From Bacteroidota bacterium (GTDB lineage Bacteria > Bacteroidota > Bacteroidia > Cytophagales > Cytophagaceae), in contig JAEVZS010000015.1 in NCBI GenBank assembly GCA_023392125.1, forward strand, positions 58,808 through 122,807: a stretch of DNA of 64,000 bases. The letters run 5' to 3'. Below, piece after piece: positions 7,702-16,405 of the stretch. Within the stretch, counting starts at the first letter, position 1. Each line of letters starts with the position of its first letter. A model generated the notes under the pieces. It did no database searches. It was given only the letters and a program-made list of their open reading frames with translations, and was not told the DNA's origin. Position numbers and translations under genes: made by a program.

Positions 7702-10700
7702 ATGAAAAACAATTATCTCTTGACTGCCTTTATCTGGATGCTGGCCGGTGGCATAGCCTCGGCACAGGAACTGGTACATTACTGGAATTTTAATAAGTCC
7801 GGAAACGCAGAAGAACTTCTGGGCGCGACTTATAGCTCGGTACAGGGAGCTTCGCTGGTACATGGGGTTGGCGGAACCTCTTCAGTAGAAAGTACCGGCA
7901 ATACCGGCCAGGATTTCGGAACGCTCAATGCCCGTATGGGAGAAGAAGCGGAAACACATCTTCGGTTCAATAATCCGGTAGGCGCATCTCTTACCTTTCA
8001 CCTGCCACTTACAGGATACAAAAATCCCGTAATTACCTACGTAACCAGACGCTCCGCTCAATCTGCAAGAGCGCAGCTTATTTATTATAGCCTTGACGGT
8101 GTTACCTACAACAGGTTTGACAGTCTGGTTATCACGGAGCAGCCAACACTGCAGACACTTGATTTTTCAGATATTGCAGCGACGGAAAACAATCCTGATT
8201 TCAGTATTCGTATCGAATTTGTACAGGTAGCAGGCAATGGCGGAGGTAACAATCGCTTTGATAATTTTGCCATAGATGCGGTATCGCTTTCCAGTGATGT
8301 CAATCCGCCGGTTGCCACATTTGCACCGGGAGCCAATGCGCTGAATATTCCTGTAAACGCGACTCTGAAAGTATCTTTTAATGAAGCAATCCGGTTATCC
8401 GGTGCTGTAGATGCCACAAATGAGACCATCGCCGCTGCTTTTGAATTGAGAAAGGACAATGCAGCCGGAGAAGAAGTGGCTTTTGAGGCAACGATCACCG
8501 GACAGGAAGTATTGATTCAACCGGCAAGTGATCTTGCATACGGACAAGTGTATTACCTGGGGGTTAAAGCAGGGATGATCGAGGATGTGTCCGGAAATAC
8601 ACTGGAAGAAGCGACAGGCATACGTTTTACTACGGTTGCTGTACAGACAGTATTTCAGCCCGGAGACCTGCTTATTGTTGCCTATCGGATGAATAATTCC
8701 GACAGAGAAGATGAGTTTGCTTTTATAAGCCTCACAGATATTCTGTCAGGTACCATGATTACATTTACCGATGCCAAATACACCAATGCTGGTACGCAAT
8801 GCCCCGGCGGACTGGTCTGGACAGCTCCGCAGGAAGGAGTTAAAGCCGGAGAAGTCGTTGTACTGGCGAATGATGGTCCTTCTGTATCGGTCGGGACACT
8901 TTCCGGCTCCGCGTTTGGACTGAGCTCAGGCGGAGATCAGATCATGGTATATACAGGCTCTGCTGACAATCCGACATACATTACGGCTTTGAGTGCCAAT
9001 GCCTGGGTGGAAGACAAGCCTTCCTGTTCAGGCGGCAGTACGTCCCGTTTGCCTGAGGCGCTTGAGGAAGGGTTGAGCGCCATTAGCCTGAGCGCTGCTC
9101 CCGGTAATACCAGTGGGTTGTCTGTCAACGCGTACTATGCCGGTCCTCAAAACAGCGCGAATATAGAAGAATTACGTACGGCGATTCTGAATCCTGCCAA
9201 CTGGATTGCACAGGCTGCCGGTTCAGAAGCTCAGCAGTGGCCGGTGTATGTATTCCTGAAAGATGCACCTGTTGTTCTGAAGGCAGAGATTGTAGACGCG
9301 TTTACGATCAGAGTGGTATTTGACAGAACGCTGGATAACACTTCTGCCACGGATATTACCAACTTTACCAATATAGAAGGACTTGAATCGGTGAGCCGTA
9401 AAGGTGATGGCACTGCGGATACGCTTTTGCTTCAGTATTCCGGAGCTTTTGCTTCCGGAACAAATTATTCGCTTCATATAGATGGTGTTAAAGATGCTTC
9501 CGGCAATGCGATGGAAGACGCATATGTCTATAGCTTTACCTACAATACTGCTATCGCGTTTGAAAAAGCATTTTATGTAGTGAATGAGGGAGAAGCCTCT
9601 GCTACAATACTTTTGAAAATAGCCAATCCTTCTGTAGTGTCTTTTGATCTGGTGCTTAAAGAAAACTGGGGAACTGCTTCTGCGAATGATTTCAGCTTCC
9701 AGAACAGAACTATTGAGCTGGACGGACGCAGCGGGACGATAATCGAGGTGCAGGTTCCTGTCTCTGATGATGCAGAACCGGAAAATGATGAGTACTTTGT
9801 TCTGGCTGTGGAAAATACATCCGGACTGACAGTGACAGGAGCTGACTTTGTTACGGTATATATTCGTGACAATGATCGAAAAGCTCCCGAAGCGACGGAA
9901 GAGCTGAGCATGAATCTGGTGACCAGCTTTGACCCTTCCGAGACCGGAAGCACGACAGAAGCTATCGCTTATGATGCGCAAACGAAACGTATCTTTGCGA
10001 CCAGCGCGATCCAGAATCGTTTTGATATCATAGACTTTTCTGTACCGGCAAGTCCCGTTACCATCAAATCTGTAGATATGAGCTCTTATGGAGGAGGTAT
10101 TACAGGTATTGCGGTTAAGGACGGAATGGTTGCCGTAGGCGCTCCGGCACACGTGGAAACAGACAATGGCTCGGTTGTATTCTTTGATACGGAAGGAACA
10201 TATGTAACTCATGTAACGGTCGGCGCTCTGCCTGATATGGTATGTTTTACTCCGGATGGAACGAAAGTGCTTACTGCCAACGAGGGCCAGCCTAACAGCA
10301 ACTATACAATAGATCCGGAAGGTTCCGTAAGCGTGATTGATGTTTCCGGCGGCCTTGGCTCTATTGAGCAGAACAAGGTGACGCAGTTGTCTTTTGAGGT
10401 ATTCAATGCAGAAGAAGAGGCTCTTATAACCCAGGGAGTCCGTAAAACCAAAGCAAGCTCAACCCTGGCGCAGGATCTGGAGCCTGAATATATAACAGTA
10501 GCTGCTGATTCGAAAAAAGCCTGGGTGACATTACAGGAAAATAATGCCATCGCAGAGATTGATCTGGAAAGTCTGGAAATAACATCTGTATGGCCTCTTG
10601 GGACCAAGGATTATAGTCTCTATGGCAATGCGGCAGATATGAGCAACAATTCCGGAGAAGTTCTGATTGCCAACTGGCCTGTAAAAGGTTTTTACATTCC

Positions 10701-11625
10701 TGACGCTATTGCTTCCTATTCGATAGCCGGTACTACGTATCTGGTGACCGCCAATGAGGGTGATGAAAAAGAGTACGGGGGACTTAATGAACGTACTACG
10801 GTGGCCAATGTACAGCTTGATCCTGAGCGTTTCCCCAATGCGGCAATGCTGCAGCAGTCTCATGCGATCGGCAATTTCCGGATTACCAATCTGCATGGTG
10901 ATGCAGACGGTGATGGTGATTATGACGAGCTGTATGCGGTAGGAACCCGCTCATTCTCTATTTTCAATGCTGAAACGGGTGAGCTGGTGTATGACAGTGG
11001 TGATGATTTTGATTATATCGTTGCACAAGACCCGGTATTCGGAAGTATTTTCAACTCTGATCATGAGGCCAACAGGCTGAAAGGGAGAAGTCATACAAAG
11101 GGTTGTGAGCCGGAAGCAGTTACGGTGGCCGAAATAAATGGTAATGTATATGCTTTCATCGGGCTGGAGCGTATGGGAGGAGTGATGGCATATAATGTCA
11201 CCGATCCTGCCAGACCATACTTTGTAGATTATAAAAACAACCGTAGTGTCACGGCTTATGCCGGAGATCATGGTCCGGAGTATGTGGTTTATGTCAGCCC
11301 CGATGATAGTCCGGATGGTCGTCACTATCTGCTGGTATCCAATGAGATCAGCGGAACGATTACGGTGTTTGAGCTGAACGGTGATGTAGTGACCTCGATG
11401 GCTGCCGGTACTGATGTGAAAGCTTCTTCATTCGTTGTTTATCCCAACCCGGCCAAGGGTATCCTGTATCTCAGTGAAGCAAGCTCTGTTGAGATCGAAA
11501 ACCTGAGCGGACAGCAGGTATTTAAAGCAACTAATGTACATACAGTGGAGCTCGGCAACTTTGCCAAGGGTATGTATATCCTAAAGACTGCGACGGGAGA
11601 AACCCGAAAGTTTATTGTAGAGTAG
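7702..11625 (+). CDS. Large secreted multidomain protein: Big_5, lamin-tail-like, Calx-beta and choice-of-anchor I propeller with T9SS tail
   Basis: Secreted protein of 1307 residues. I chose ATG 7702 because it gives a clean signal peptide (MKNNYLLTAFIWMLAGG..., cut near ASAQ, 22) and follows GGAG at 7667; a TTG at 7675 would add nine hydrophilic residues. Regions: N-terminal beta domain (about 23-200), a Big_5-like Ig domain (about 201-312, NPPVATF...), a lamin-tail-like region (about 315-515), a second Big_5-like domain (about 520-615), a Calx-beta domain (about 617-727) and the large propeller of the choice-of-anchor I family (about 737-1233), recognised by LTANEGQPN, LEPEYI, ANEGDEKEYGG and a DGDGDYD calcium-type loop. 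A type A T9SS tail ends the chain (YPNPAKGILYL, about 1245-1307). The choice-of-anchor I region resembles esterase/phosphatase-like proteins, but I see no proven active site, so its activity is open. A GAAA-loop terminator follows the stop. Confidence 0.85.
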   Translation: MKNNYLLTAFIWMLAGGIASAQELVHYWNFNKSGNAEELLGATYSSVQGASLVHGVGGTSSVESTGNTGQDFGTLNARMGEEAETHLRFNNPVGASLTFHLPLTGYKNPVITYVTRRSAQSARAQLIYYSLDGVTYNRFDSLVITEQPTLQTLDFSDIAATENNPDFSIRIEFVQVAGNGGGNNRFDNFAIDAVSLSSDVNPPVATFAPGANALNIPVNATLKVSFNEAIRLSGAVDATNETIAAAFELRKDNAAGEEVAFEATITGQEVLIQPASDLAYGQVYYLGVKAGMIEDVSGNTLEEATGIRFTTVAVQTVFQPGDLLIVAYRMNNSDREDEFAFISLTDILSGTMITFTDAKYTNAGTQCPGGLVWTAPQEGVKAGEVVVLANDGPSVSVGTLSGSAFGLSSGGDQIMVYTGSADNPTYITALSANAWVEDKPSCSGGSTSRLPEALEEGLSAISLSAAPGNTSGLSVNAYYAGPQNSANIEELRTAILNPANWIAQAAGSEAQQWPVYVFLKDAPVVLKAEIVDAFTIRVVFDRTLDNTSATDITNFTNIEGLESVSRKGDGTADTLLLQYSGAFASGTNYSLHIDGVKDASGNAMEDAYVYSFTYNTAIAFEKAFYVVNEGEASATILLKIANPSVVSFDLVLKENWGTASANDFSFQNRTIELDGRSGTIIEVQVPVSDDAEPENDEYFVLAVENTSGLTVTGADFVTVYIRDNDRKAPEATEELSMNLVTSFDPSETGSTTEAIAYDAQTKRIFATSAIQNRFDIIDFSVPASPVTIKSVDMSSYGGGITGIAVKDGMVAVGAPAHVETDNGSVVFFDTEGTYVTHVTVGALPDMVCFTPDGTKVLTANEGQPNSNYTIDPEGSVSVIDVSGGLGSIEQNKVTQLSFEVFNAEEEALITQGVRKTKASSTLAQDLEPEYITVAADSKKAWVTLQENNAIAEIDLESLEITSVWPLGTKDYSLYGNAADMSNNSGEVLIANWPVKGFYIPDAIASYSIAGTTYLVTANEGDEKEYGGLNERTTVANVQLDPERFPNAAMLQQSHAIGNFRITNLHGDADGDGDYDELYAVGTRSFSIFNAETGELVYDSGDDFDYIVAQDPVFGSIFNSDHEANRLKGRSHTKGCEPEAVTVAEINGNVYAFIGLERMGGVMAYNVTDPARPYFVDYKNNRSVTAYAGDHGPEYVVYVSPDDSPDGRHYLLVSNEISGTITVFELNGDVVTSMAAGTDVKASSFVVYPNPAKGILYLSEASSVEIENLSGQQVFKATNVHTVELGNFAKGMYILKTATGETRKFIVE

Positions 11626-11647
11626 TTATGTTTTGAGTGTTATAATG

Positions 11648-11678
11648 AGGGAGTTTCCGAAAGGGGACTCCCTTTTTA
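11648..11678 (+). terminator. Rho-independent terminator after the choice-of-anchor I gene
   Basis: An 11-bp stem (two G-T wobbles) closed by a GAAA tetraloop at 11648-11673, followed by TTTTT. It starts 22 bp after the stop codon at 11625. Confidence 0.85.
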
Positions 11679-11844
11679 TTTAATATCTTTTCGGAATGGT
11701 ACGATCATGGGAGTGGTGGAAATTTGAGGCAGATCAGATAACAAAAATATAACATTGAAAAAAGCTTCCCCAACCAGAAGGCTCTTTTCAGTTCCGGGCT
11801 TTTTTTAGTATCTTAAAGGTTGTCTCATCAAATAGCAGACTTTC

Positions 11845-12234
11845 ATGCTCCAACTTCAGCACGTTCATCATATCGCGATTATTTGCAGCGACTATCAGCG
11901 TTCAAAATACTTCTATACCCAATTGCTTGGTCTGGAAATTATCAGGGAAGTATATCGGAGTCAGCGGCGTTCGTTCAAGCTGGATCTGGCGCTGAACGGA
12001 CAATATATTCTGGAATTGTTTTCTTTTCCTGATCCGCCGGATCGTCCTTCCGGACCGGAGGCATGCGGGCTGCGCCATCTCGCTTTTGCGGTAGCGGATC
12101 TGGACAAGGCGGTAGCTGCTCTCAATAGTCATGGAGTAGAAACAGAGCCGGTGCGGACAGATGAATATACCGGACGGCGCTTTACTTTTTTTGCAGACCC
12201 GGATGGTCTTCCTCTTGAGCTGTACGAGCTATAA
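11845..12234 (+). CDS. VOC family metalloprotein, YaeR/GloA2 type
   Basis: Small cytoplasmic protein of 129 residues in the vicinal oxygen chelate (glyoxalase/dioxygenase) superfamily. It closely follows the E. coli YaeR pattern from end to end as I remember it: HHIAIICSDY at 8-17, DLALNGQYILELFSFP at 47-62, RPSGPEACGLRHLAF at 67-81, and RFTFFADPDGLPLELYE at 112-128. Likely metal ligands are H8 or H9, E57, H78 and E125. The physiological substrate of YaeR is not established; a glyoxalase- or isomerase-like reaction is inferred from the fold. It stands alone, with a terminator upstream and a convergent gene downstream. Start ATG 11845 aligns with the family start. Confidence 0.9.
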   Translation: MLQLQHVHHIAIICSDYQRSKYFYTQLLGLEIIREVYRSQRRSFKLDLALNGQYILELFSFPDPPDRPSGPEACGLRHLAFAVADLDKAVAALNSHGVETEPVRTDEYTGRRFTFFADPDGLPLELYEL

Positions 12235-12339
12235 ACAGACGGAAATCCGGGGGTAACATGGATTGAGAAATTTGCTCCGTCATAATCGGCATGAATTGAT
12301 AAACGGGGAAAAACAGGAAGTGATTTAAACCATTCTGTA

Positions 12340-13587
12340 TTACTCTGACCCGATCATGAGCCGCAGGTACCGGTTACGGCCGGTAGTAATGAAGCGACAG
12401 ATATACACACCAATTGTCAGATGGCTGACGGATATTCTGGTGCCGTTGTCAGAAGCAGACTGACTGAGAAACAATTTGCCGTTCACATCATAAATCATTA
12501 CTGTATCCCACGCAAAACTGGCTTCGATATAATCGGAAGAAGGGTTGGGATAGATAAGATGCTTTTCAGAAAGGGAATCATTGATAACAGGAGGAGAAGG
12601 CGGCTGATTGTTCGCACACTGACCGGCAAGTAGACGTTCACTTTGGAAGCGGATCTCTGAAAGCAGACTAAAAAGACCATTGCCAGGACACTCAGTATAG
12701 CCGCTGCGGCACCCCTCTCTATGACCGGCAACATGGGCCAGCTGGCGATCCGGCTCACCGGAAGGTCCGACAGGGTGCAGACTGCTACCCTTGATGGAAA
12801 TATTATCCTTTACACTTTTCCAGGCAATTAATCGCTCCAGAGACCGAAGTGCTGCCGGAGTAGGCTTTTCGCTTACATAGTTTCCCAGCAGGCAAATACC
12901 CATGGTATTGTTGTTTTTTCCGCACATATGTGCCCCCACCGTATAGTCAGGGTCAAACAGTCCTTTGCTGTCCCGTCCCTGAAATATGGTGCCATCTCTT
13001 CCGATCAGATAGTTATAGCCTATATCGCTCCAGCCATTGATCTGGGTATGCTGCACGTATATAGAGCGAACTGTCTGATAAGCATCCGGGTCCTGATTGC
13101 CGGTAGCAGCATGGTGGACGATAATATGCGTGGTTTGTGTTTTTGAAGGGGTATATGAAGGTGCAGACAGTCCGGCTCTCCATACAGAGGGAGGCACGAT
13201 TTCCGGAAGACAGTCTTCTGTAGCTGCTGTACGCCGGGTGATTCTCAGATGTGCGGGCAATGGTGCTATGGAGAAAAAGTAGAATACCACATTGCCGCGG
13301 TATGAGCCGGAGTAAAAGGAAAGTTTTTTGCTGCCGGGAGAAAATACCACAGGTGCAGAGGCATCGGCATGAGGATCCTGATAGATTAAAAAAGCGGCAT
13401 TGTGATCTGTTTTTAGTAGCTGATCGGACAGTGCATCGCTGAGCAGCTGTACGGAAACACCGGAACAGGTGTCGATCGCAAAATCATACCAGGTTCCCGG
13501 AGTGACTGTAATCAACGTGTCTCTGACAGACCGGGCCTGAAGGGCAGCTATGCTGAGCAGATAAAGAAAAACAGCAAGAATTCGCAT
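12340..13587 (-). CDS. Secreted N-acetylmuramoyl-L-alanine amidase (amidase_2/PGRP) with T9SS tail
   Basis: Secreted peptidoglycan hydrolase of 415 residues. A signal peptide (1-19, ending LQARS) precedes a beta-rich N-terminal domain (about 21-125) of unknown role. The amidase_2 domain (about 130-315) keeps all the zinc and catalytic features of the T7-lysozyme/PGRP family: H158 (HIIVHHAA), Y191 (DIGYNYLIGRDG), H289 (AGHREG) and C300 (ECPG). It would cut the amide bond between MurNAc and L-Ala. A type A T9SS sorting domain (about 342-415, IYPNPSSDYIEA) follows, so it is sent outside the cell, pointing to attack on foreign cell walls rather than self-maintenance (inference). A promoter sits just upstream with almost no leader. 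Confidence 0.9.
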   Translation of the reverse strand: MRILAVFLYLLSIAALQARSVRDTLITVTPGTWYDFAIDTCSGVSVQLLSDALSDQLLKTDHNAAFLIYQDPHADASAPVVFSPGSKKLSFYSGSYRGNVVFYFFSIAPLPAHLRITRRTAATEDCLPEIVPPSVWRAGLSAPSYTPSKTQTTHIIVHHAATGNQDPDAYQTVRSIYVQHTQINGWSDIGYNYLIGRDGTIFQGRDSKGLFDPDYTVGAHMCGKNNNTMGICLLGNYVSEKPTPAALRSLERLIAWKSVKDNISIKGSSLHPVGPSGEPDRQLAHVAGHREGCRSGYTECPGNGLFSLLSEIRFQSERLLAGQCANNQPPSPPVINDSLSEKHLIYPNPSSDYIEASFAWDTVMIYDVNGKLFLSQSASDNGTRISVSHLTIGVYICRFITTGRNRYLRLMIGSE

Positions 13588-13597
13588 GATAATCTCT

Positions 13598-13629
13598 TAA
13601 ATATAAAAAGAACCGCTGAAGATTACAAT
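13598..13629 (-). promoter_or_regulatory. Predicted promoter of the amidase gene
   Basis: Read on the minus strand: ATTG (13626-13629), 20 bp spacer, TATATTTA (13598-13605), one base off the TAnnTTTG consensus. The start site would fall only a few bases before the ATG at 13587, so the mRNA would have a very short leader. Confidence 0.5.
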
Positions 13630-13709
13630 GCCGGGAGAAGTATGGCTTTTATAACCCGGGCCTTCGAATTGTGGCGTATAAATCACAGATATAATGTATT
13701 TTTACAGAT

Positions 13710-13740
13710 ATTTGATATTTCGAATAATCCGATATCAAAT
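13710..13740. promoter_or_regulatory. Inverted repeat in the lipoprotein promoter region (operator candidate)
   Basis: ATTTGATAT (13710-13718) and ATATCAAAT (13732-13740) are perfect inverted 9-mers whose centres are 22 bp apart, two helical turns. They end 28 bp before the lipoprotein start at 13769. The geometry suits a dimeric DNA-binding protein on one face of the helix. Confidence 0.4.
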
Positions 13741-13768
13741 AAATCTGAATATCTACTATATCTGTATT

Positions 13769-14356
13769 ATGAAAACAGCATCGATTTATTCCTTACTTCT
13801 GTCAGCCTGTATCGCTATACTGGGTGGCTGCGGTAAGAAAGAGGAAGAGCCGGAACCGGATCTGTTTACTGTCAAGGTCGAAAACTTTCTGCTGACTGAC
13901 AGTGACTGGCAATGGTATGCGCTATATGGATTTAATGATGGATCGTCGATGATTGCTTCTTATTATACGCTGTACAATGATCGCGTACTTCCGGCGCTTA
14001 CTCAGAAGGTGCTTGATGAAGGGGGCGTACTGGCCTATTTTACTCCGGTTTCTTCGGATACTGCAACCTGGATACCTCTGGATGCCCGATTATACAGTAT
14101 GAAGGGTTATTATATAAACTATGCGCATCAGATCTCTCCCGGAAAAGTCCGTTTACATTATTTCTGGACGGATGGGGCCAGTCAGGCGCCGGCCGGTAAC
14201 CAGCTCAGGGATTTTTACATGCCTAACCTCCGGTTTAAAATTGTGCTGATCAACCGGCCGATAAACATCCGGGTAACTGAAAACTCTCTGCCTTCCATGG
14301 ATGAGCTGAAAGCGATGAGCTATGAAGAGGTGGTCCGGATATTAAATCTTGAATAA
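13769..14356 (+). CDS. Predicted surface-exposed lipoprotein, unknown function
   Basis: A 195-residue lipoprotein. ATG 13769 is chosen because it gives a lipoprotein signal peptide (MKTASIYSLLLSACIAILGG) with lipobox LGGC and the lipidated Cys at 21. Upstream in-frame starts from 13694 would add an AT-rich, Tyr/Ile-rich extension with no function. The residues after the Cys are GKKEEEPEPD, an acidic run after Lys resembling the lipoprotein export signal that sends Bacteroidota lipoproteins to the outer leaflet. The rest is a beta-rich domain with many aromatic residues; I do not recognise the family. It is divergent from the amidase, with an inverted repeat in between. Confidence 0.75.
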   Translation: MKTASIYSLLLSACIAILGGCGKKEEEPEPDLFTVKVENFLLTDSDWQWYALYGFNDGSSMIASYYTLYNDRVLPALTQKVLDEGGVLAYFTPVSSDTATWIPLDARLYSMKGYYINYAHQISPGKVRLHYFWTDGASQAPAGNQLRDFYMPNLRFKIVLINRPINIRVTENSLPSMDELKAMSYEEVVRILNLE

Positions 14357-14469
14357 GCAGGTTTCGAAAACAGAAACGGTATTTCGGAAAAAACAGTCTG
14401 ATAAGGCATGCGGAATTTTTACATAGCCTGAGACCGGAAAAATTGGAATAGGAAGGGTGAAAGAAAAGA

Positions 14470-14501
14470 GAACATGCAGCTTTCAAAAGCTGCATGTTCT
14501 G
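14470..14501 (-). terminator. Terminator of the YD-like repeat protein gene
   Basis: A perfect 15-bp stem (AGAACATGCAGCTTT and its complement) around a CA centre, followed on the minus strand by CTCTTTTCTTT. It starts 11 bp after the stop at 14512. The convergent lipoprotein gene may also use the stem. Confidence 0.75.
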
Positions 14502-14511
14502 ATGTTGGTGT

Positions 14512-15918
14512 TTACTGCTTGATAAACTTCAGTGTTTTTGCTTCTCCGTTTGCGGAGCGGATAGTGGCAAAGTAAATGCCTGGTTGCAGGTCAGCTACCG
14601 AAATACGGGCAGAAGTTTCTGTCAACCTTGTATCTAATACTGTCTGATTTCCGATGGTTGCGATGCTAATCTCCGAACCGGCCGGGATGTTTTCAAAGGA
14701 GATGATATCAGTTGCCGGATTGGGAAACAGGCTGAGTGAGGTGAAGGCTACAGAAGACGGCTGACCTGTGATCATGTCGATTGAAATAAAGTCGGAAAAC
14801 TCCTGTTTGGTTTTGGTTACAGGACTTCCCGGTGAAATGTATTCACTAACCGTTTCAACCTTTTCGTCATTATCGTTATAAGTATTGGTCAGGATGTTGG
14901 CATAAGTGACGCTCCATTCGCCGGAATCATAATCCTCATCCTTATTCCCGGCGTACTCTCCCCGGCTATCTCTATATTCGGTACTTCTGTCACTATACAG
15001 CCATTGACCCTCTTCAAAATATTCATTGATGGTGACAGTACTGCCATCTTCTTCTATGGTGCTGGTACTTCTGTATGTACCTGTCCATTCTCCTTCCTGA
15101 TATATTTCCTCGAGATACACAGTAGTAGTTCCATCAATAGTTGCAGACATACGTCCGGCTATTTCTGCCCCTTCGTAATATTCGGTATAGTAAAGAGACT
15201 CAAAATCCCAGCCTTCGCCGGTACCGGTAAAACTTCTCCACACAATATTTGTATATTCATAGGTTTTTATCCATTCGTCACCATCGTATTCGTATTCGGT
15301 AAGGGTGCGTGGCTCTTGCTCATTGCCTGAGTATCCTAATACAAATTTCCAGCCTGCAATCCAGTCTTCTTCATCTTTGTCGTAGCTCAGTTCGATCTCC
15401 TCGATAAGGCGATTCTGGATATCATAAGAGTATTGGGTTTTATATCCCCACTGGATTTTCCATTGATTGCTTTGCCAGGTATAGGAAATAGTTTCCAGCA
15501 GATTGCCTTGAGTATCGTAGGAGGTCGTCTCTTTCTGGGAGTTGACCCACTCAGTACCCTGATAGTACTGTTCAATATATTCGATACGTTCACCACGGGA
15601 ATTATAAGAATATAAGACTATGCGGGAACTGTCTCCGGCTGTGCCAAGTGTCAGTTCGCTGAGAACATTTCCCCGCTGATCATAGGTAAACTCCGTATAG
15701 CCAGTTTCCATCCAGGTTTCATCTGTGTCGATCCAATAAAAGTTTTGGACTTTCTGTGGCAGTTTTTTAGCGGCAGCTGTTCTTAATTGGCTGCTTTTAT
15801 TACGGGAGGACTTTCCAACCAGTTTATCCAGCCCTTTTCGGGGTTGTTGTCCGGCATGGGCATTGCCGGCACCGGTCAGCAGGGATAATGCGAATAATGT
15901 TATGTAGATTTTTTTCAT
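14512..15918 (-). CDS. Secreted YD/RHS-like repeat protein with T9SS tail
   Basis: A 468-residue secreted protein. Start at 15918 gives a normal signal peptide (MKKIYITLFALSLLTGAG..., cut near AHA); the frame stays open for 88 more codons upstream but that part is AT-rich and has no signal sequence. After a basic segment (about 25-60) comes a long run of degenerate 20-25-residue repeats rich in Tyr, Glu, Asp and Trp, with recurring YD.xGN.LxE and EW...Y motifs as in YD/RHS-type beta repeats (about 65-375). A type A T9SS tail (LFPNPATDIISF, about 395-468) ends it. The mature protein looks strongly acidic. Probably a surface structural or binding protein; no enzyme motif seen. Confidence 0.75.
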   Translation of the reverse strand: MKKIYITLFALSLLTGAGNAHAGQQPRKGLDKLVGKSSRNKSSQLRTAAAKKLPQKVQNFYWIDTDETWMETGYTEFTYDQRGNVLSELTLGTAGDSSRIVLYSYNSRGERIEYIEQYYQGTEWVNSQKETTSYDTQGNLLETISYTWQSNQWKIQWGYKTQYSYDIQNRLIEEIELSYDKDEEDWIAGWKFVLGYSGNEQEPRTLTEYEYDGDEWIKTYEYTNIVWRSFTGTGEGWDFESLYYTEYYEGAEIAGRMSATIDGTTTVYLEEIYQEGEWTGTYRSTSTIEEDGSTVTINEYFEEGQWLYSDRSTEYRDSRGEYAGNKDEDYDSGEWSVTYANILTNTYNDNDEKVETVSEYISPGSPVTKTKQEFSDFISIDMITGQPSSVAFTSLSLFPNPATDIISFENIPAGSEISIATIGNQTVLDTRLTETSARISVADLQPGIYFATIRSANGEAKTLKFIKQ

Positions 15919-16405
15919 CAGATTGGTGGTTATTGATAATAAGATAAAATAAAAGAATGCTTTTGTGTAATGTTTTATACCAGTCTTAGAGATATTAGCT
16001 GATGATATATGTTGAATATATATCGGCGTGTCTTGTGAATATATGTATAAATAATGAAAAATGATATTCTCGATGGAGATTTTGCCTGTGCTTACAATGA
16101 AGCTATGCAGATAAAAGGGGGACGCAACAATAACCCGTTTTCTCACCAGGGGAAAGATAAAAGAAGGTGAAAAGGTACACAACGAGTCAGCTCCCGTCGG
16201 GGATGTATCGTTAAGTGAATGGTTAACAGTTATTTATATTTATTAAAACTGTATGTCTGGTCCTTTTTAGTATTGAAGGCTTATGTATATAGCTGCTGAA
16301 TAAAGACGGACCTAAATGATATATGTCACGAAAAGAAATGTGTAAAATCATTTTTGTATTAATCGGATGTTTCGTTTTTTGTATATAGGCAAAGAAACTC
16401 CGATT
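15919..16405. other. Divergent intergenic region, no further gene seen
   Basis: About 490 AT-rich bp between the YD-like protein and the symporter. Open frames here, including the upstream extension of the minus-strand gene to 16182, lack coding character. I cannot place a convincing TTTG/TAnnTTTG promoter for either gene. Confidence 0.35.

Noticed and set aside
9223..10212. 329-codon minus-strand frame opposite the choice-of-anchor I gene
   Set aside because: Lies entirely opposite a well-supported coding region with recognisable domains; its own translation has no motif or signal peptide.
15919..16182. 88-codon N-terminal extension of the YD-like protein
   Set aside because: AT-rich and without function; it would bury a clear signal peptide that starts at 15918.
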